From the NCBI RefSeq assembly GCF_001543245.1, contig NZ_CP014163.1, positions 1,346,387 through 1,410,386 on the forward strand: a stretch of 64,000 nucleotides of DNA. The letters are read 5' to 3'. Made by a program: the position numbers and the translations under genes. A model generated the notes under the pieces. The model worked only from the letters and a program-made list of their open reading frames with translations, had not been told where the DNA came from and made no database searches. The stretch is from Aerococcus urinaehominis. GTDB taxonomy: Bacteria > Bacillota > Bacilli > Lactobacillales > Aerococcaceae. Shown here in pieces: positions 62,364-64,000 of the stretch (position 1 is its first letter; every line of letters begins with the position of its first letter).

Positions 62364-64000
62364 AAGAAGACCAGGCAAAAACAAGGAGAATAGCTTTTAT
62401 TCGCCGAATGTTACTGGTTGTTATCCTTGTAGCCGTCATTTTTTTAGCACGCTTCGGCCAAATTATGCTTGCCGGGCGTGCTTTTGGCGTTAATTTGAGA
62501 GAACGGACACAAGTGATGTATGGCCAGGAAAATTTAGTTGTGGCGCCAAGGGGAACCATTTATGATGTCGGTGGCAATCCGATTGCCTTAGATGCGGATG
62601 CTTATACGATGTATGCCGTATTAACTCCTAAATGGACTGATGCCGAGGCAGAACCTGAACATGTTGAGAACAAGGAGGCAACTGCCCAAGCATTGGCTAA
62701 GCATATTGATATGAGTGCTGAGGATATTTTAAAAACCCTTAGTCAAGAGGGTGTAGACCAAGTACAATTCGGTAATGCAGGCCAAAACTTATCCTATGCG
62801 CAAATGGCTGCTATCCAGGCTGAAAATCTACAAGGTATTAAATTTAGTGAGACACCGAGTCGGCTGTATCCTAATCAGGTTTTTGCCTCGCATTTAATTG
62901 GTTATGCTGATTTTAAACAGGCAGCTGATAAGATAGATAGTCGTTTGTTTGGTGAATTAGGCTTAGAGCTCAGCCGAGATGAAAATTTAGCAGGTGAAAA
63001 TGGCTATCAAACAGCAAATAAGAAAACTGGTAATAAAACGATAGTCAAAGAAGCCCAAGAGGGGCAGGATATTTATACAACCCTAGATTCACGTTTACAA
63101 ACCTATTTGGAAACTTTAGTTAACCAGGTAGATGATAAGTATCAGCCCAAAAAACTGACTGCTATGTTGGTTGAACCGACTACAGGTAAAATTGTTGCTG
63201 CCACCCAAAGACCAACCTTTAACCCACAAACTAGGGAAGGTTTAGAAGATATGTGGCAGAATCTCTTAGTTGAAGATTCCTACGAGCCAGGATCGACATT
63301 TAAAATCCTGACAGTTGCGGCAGCCGTTGAAGAGGGCATTTTTGATCCTAATGCTTATTACCAATCCGGTTCGATTGAAATTGATGGTTCAGTTATCAGT
63401 GATTATAATAAGGTGGGCTGGGGGGCAATTACCCAACTAGAAGGATTAGCTAGATCTAGTAATGTGCTGACGGTTGAGCTAGTTCAGGCGATGGGTTATG
63501 ATACTTGGAAAAACTATATGTATGAGTTTGGACTCTTGCAAAAGCCCAACTCAGGTTTTGCTAATGAGACAGCAGGATCAATGAATTATGAAGTAGAGTT
63601 TGAAAAAGCTTCAACCTCCTTTGGACAGGGTATCCGCCTATCCCCCTGGCAAATGGTTCAGGCGCTGACAGCTGTTGCTAATGATGGGCAGATGATGGCT
63701 TTACAGATTATTGATCGTTATGAGGACCAAGATGGTCAAATTCAAGTAGTTAAACCTGAACAGAAAAATCAACCTATATCTGCCGAAACAGCCCAAAAAA
63801 CACGTCAATTTTTAACTGAAGTTGTTAATAGCGAACATGGATCTGGTCGATCTTATGCTATTGAAGGAGTTGACTTAGCAGTCAAAACGGGGACGGCAGA
63901 AATTTTTGATGAGGATGCCCAGCAATATCTAGCTGGTGGTAACAACTACCTCTTCTCTATGGCTGGAATGGCTCCTGCTGATAATCCACAATATATTATG
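62360..64000 (+). CDS. Class B penicillin-binding protein of the division cluster (3' end outside window)
   Basis: 547 codons are open from ATG 62360 to the window end. An N-terminal membrane anchor (residues 15-35) is followed by a dimerisation domain starting with APRGTIYDVGGNPIA and a transpeptidase domain. All three catalytic motifs are present: S312-TF-K315, S366-S-N368 and K509-T-G. It is the septal transpeptidase placed after ftsL (PBP2X/PbpB/FtsI type); PASTA domains, if any, would lie beyond the window. Confidence 0.93.
   Translation, partial: MKEDQAKTRRIAFIRRMLLVVILVAVIFLARFGQIMLAGRAFGVNLRERTQVMYGQENLVVAPRGTIYDVGGNPIALDADAYTMYAVLTPKWTDAEAEPEHVENKEATAQALAKHIDMSAEDILKTLSQEGVDQVQFGNAGQNLSYAQMAAIQAENLQGIKFSETPSRLYPNQVFASHLIGYADFKQAADKIDSRLFGELGLELSRDENLAGENGYQTANKKTGNKTIVKEAQEGQDIYTTLDSRLQTYLETLVNQVDDKYQPKKLTAMLVEPTTGKIVAATQRPTFNPQTREGLEDMWQNLLVEDSYEPGSTFKILTVAAAVEEGIFDPNAYYQSGSIEIDGSVISDYNKVGWGAITQLEGLARSSNVLTVELVQAMGYDTWKNYMYEFGLLQKPNSGFANETAGSMNYEVEFEKASTSFGQGIRLSPWQMVQALTAVANDGQMMALQIIDRYEDQDGQIQVVKPEQKNQPISAETAQKTRQFLTEVVNSEHGSGRSYAIEGVDLAVKTGTAEIFDEDAQQYLAGGNNYLFSMAGMAPADNPQYIM

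Overview
This window looks like an ordinary chromosomal segment of a low-GC Gram-positive coccus or rod in the Bacilli, order Lactobacillales, probably close to Aerococcaceae or Carnobacteriaceae; the genus cannot be fixed from sequence alone. The evidence is the Firmicutes-specific primosome (DnaB, DnaI), NrdR, Spx, MecA, YjbH and CoiA, T-box leaders, Gls24/AmaP envelope-stress genes, a MurE with an Asp-Asp-Pro motif that suggests lysine peptidoglycan, many TTG and GTG starts with strong Shine-Dalgarno sites, and frequent TGn extended -10 promoters. I see no prophage, insertion sequence, CRISPR array, restriction system, tRNA or rRNA gene.

Layout. 1-9.7 kb: the 3' half of galU, then mixed metabolic genes (DUF924, nucleoid-associated protein, a luciferase-like oxidoreductase overlapping a membrane serine hydrolase, an ECF S component, PepF, FolC, Gls24, a DHFR-like protein). 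9.7-24.2 kb: replication and repair (polA, mutM, coaE, nrdR, dnaB, dnaI), the amaP-DUF2273-asp23 cluster, thrS behind a threonine T-box, an orphan NlpA lipoprotein, and infC-rpmI-rplT behind an attenuator leader. infC appears to start with ATC. 24.2-28.1 kb: the methionine ABC transporter metNIQ behind a MET-box-like palindrome, then a lipoate-ligase homologue with altered active-site motifs. 28.4-39 kb: a block with the same gene content and order as the Bacillus subtilis spx-mecA-coiA-pepF-yjbH-yjbK-yjbM-nadK region, ending in a pseudouridine synthase and mgtE. 39-47.9 kb: metA behind a methionine T-box, two overlapping hotdog-fold genes with a frameshifted GNAT gene, prfC, clpE and ptsHI. 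47.9-53.2 kb: a glycolipid-type glycosyltransferase, YkuJ, murE, hom and thrB. 53.4-59 kb: the yqeG-yqeH-yhbY-nadD-yqeK-rsfS-yqeM ribosome-assembly/NAD operon with tmcAL appended. 59-64 kb: yceD-rpmF, then the start of the division and cell-wall cluster, mraZ-rsmH-ftsL-pbp, running off the window.

How the parts connect. Methionine and threonine supply is covered by hom, thrB, metA, metNIQ and thrS, apparently under three RNA or DNA control systems (threonine T-box, methionine T-box, LysR-type MET-box). Proteolysis and stress are covered by MecA, Spx, YjbH, ClpE and RelQ.

The most unusual non-coding content is a 41-bp imperfect palindrome. It occurs as a tandem pair at 28.25-28.34 kb and again, inverted and diverged, at 53.30-53.39 kb, with stem-preserving changes. 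A long hairpin also buries the coiA ribosome-binding site. I did not find a convincing new multi-gene system; most coding sequence here is housekeeping.
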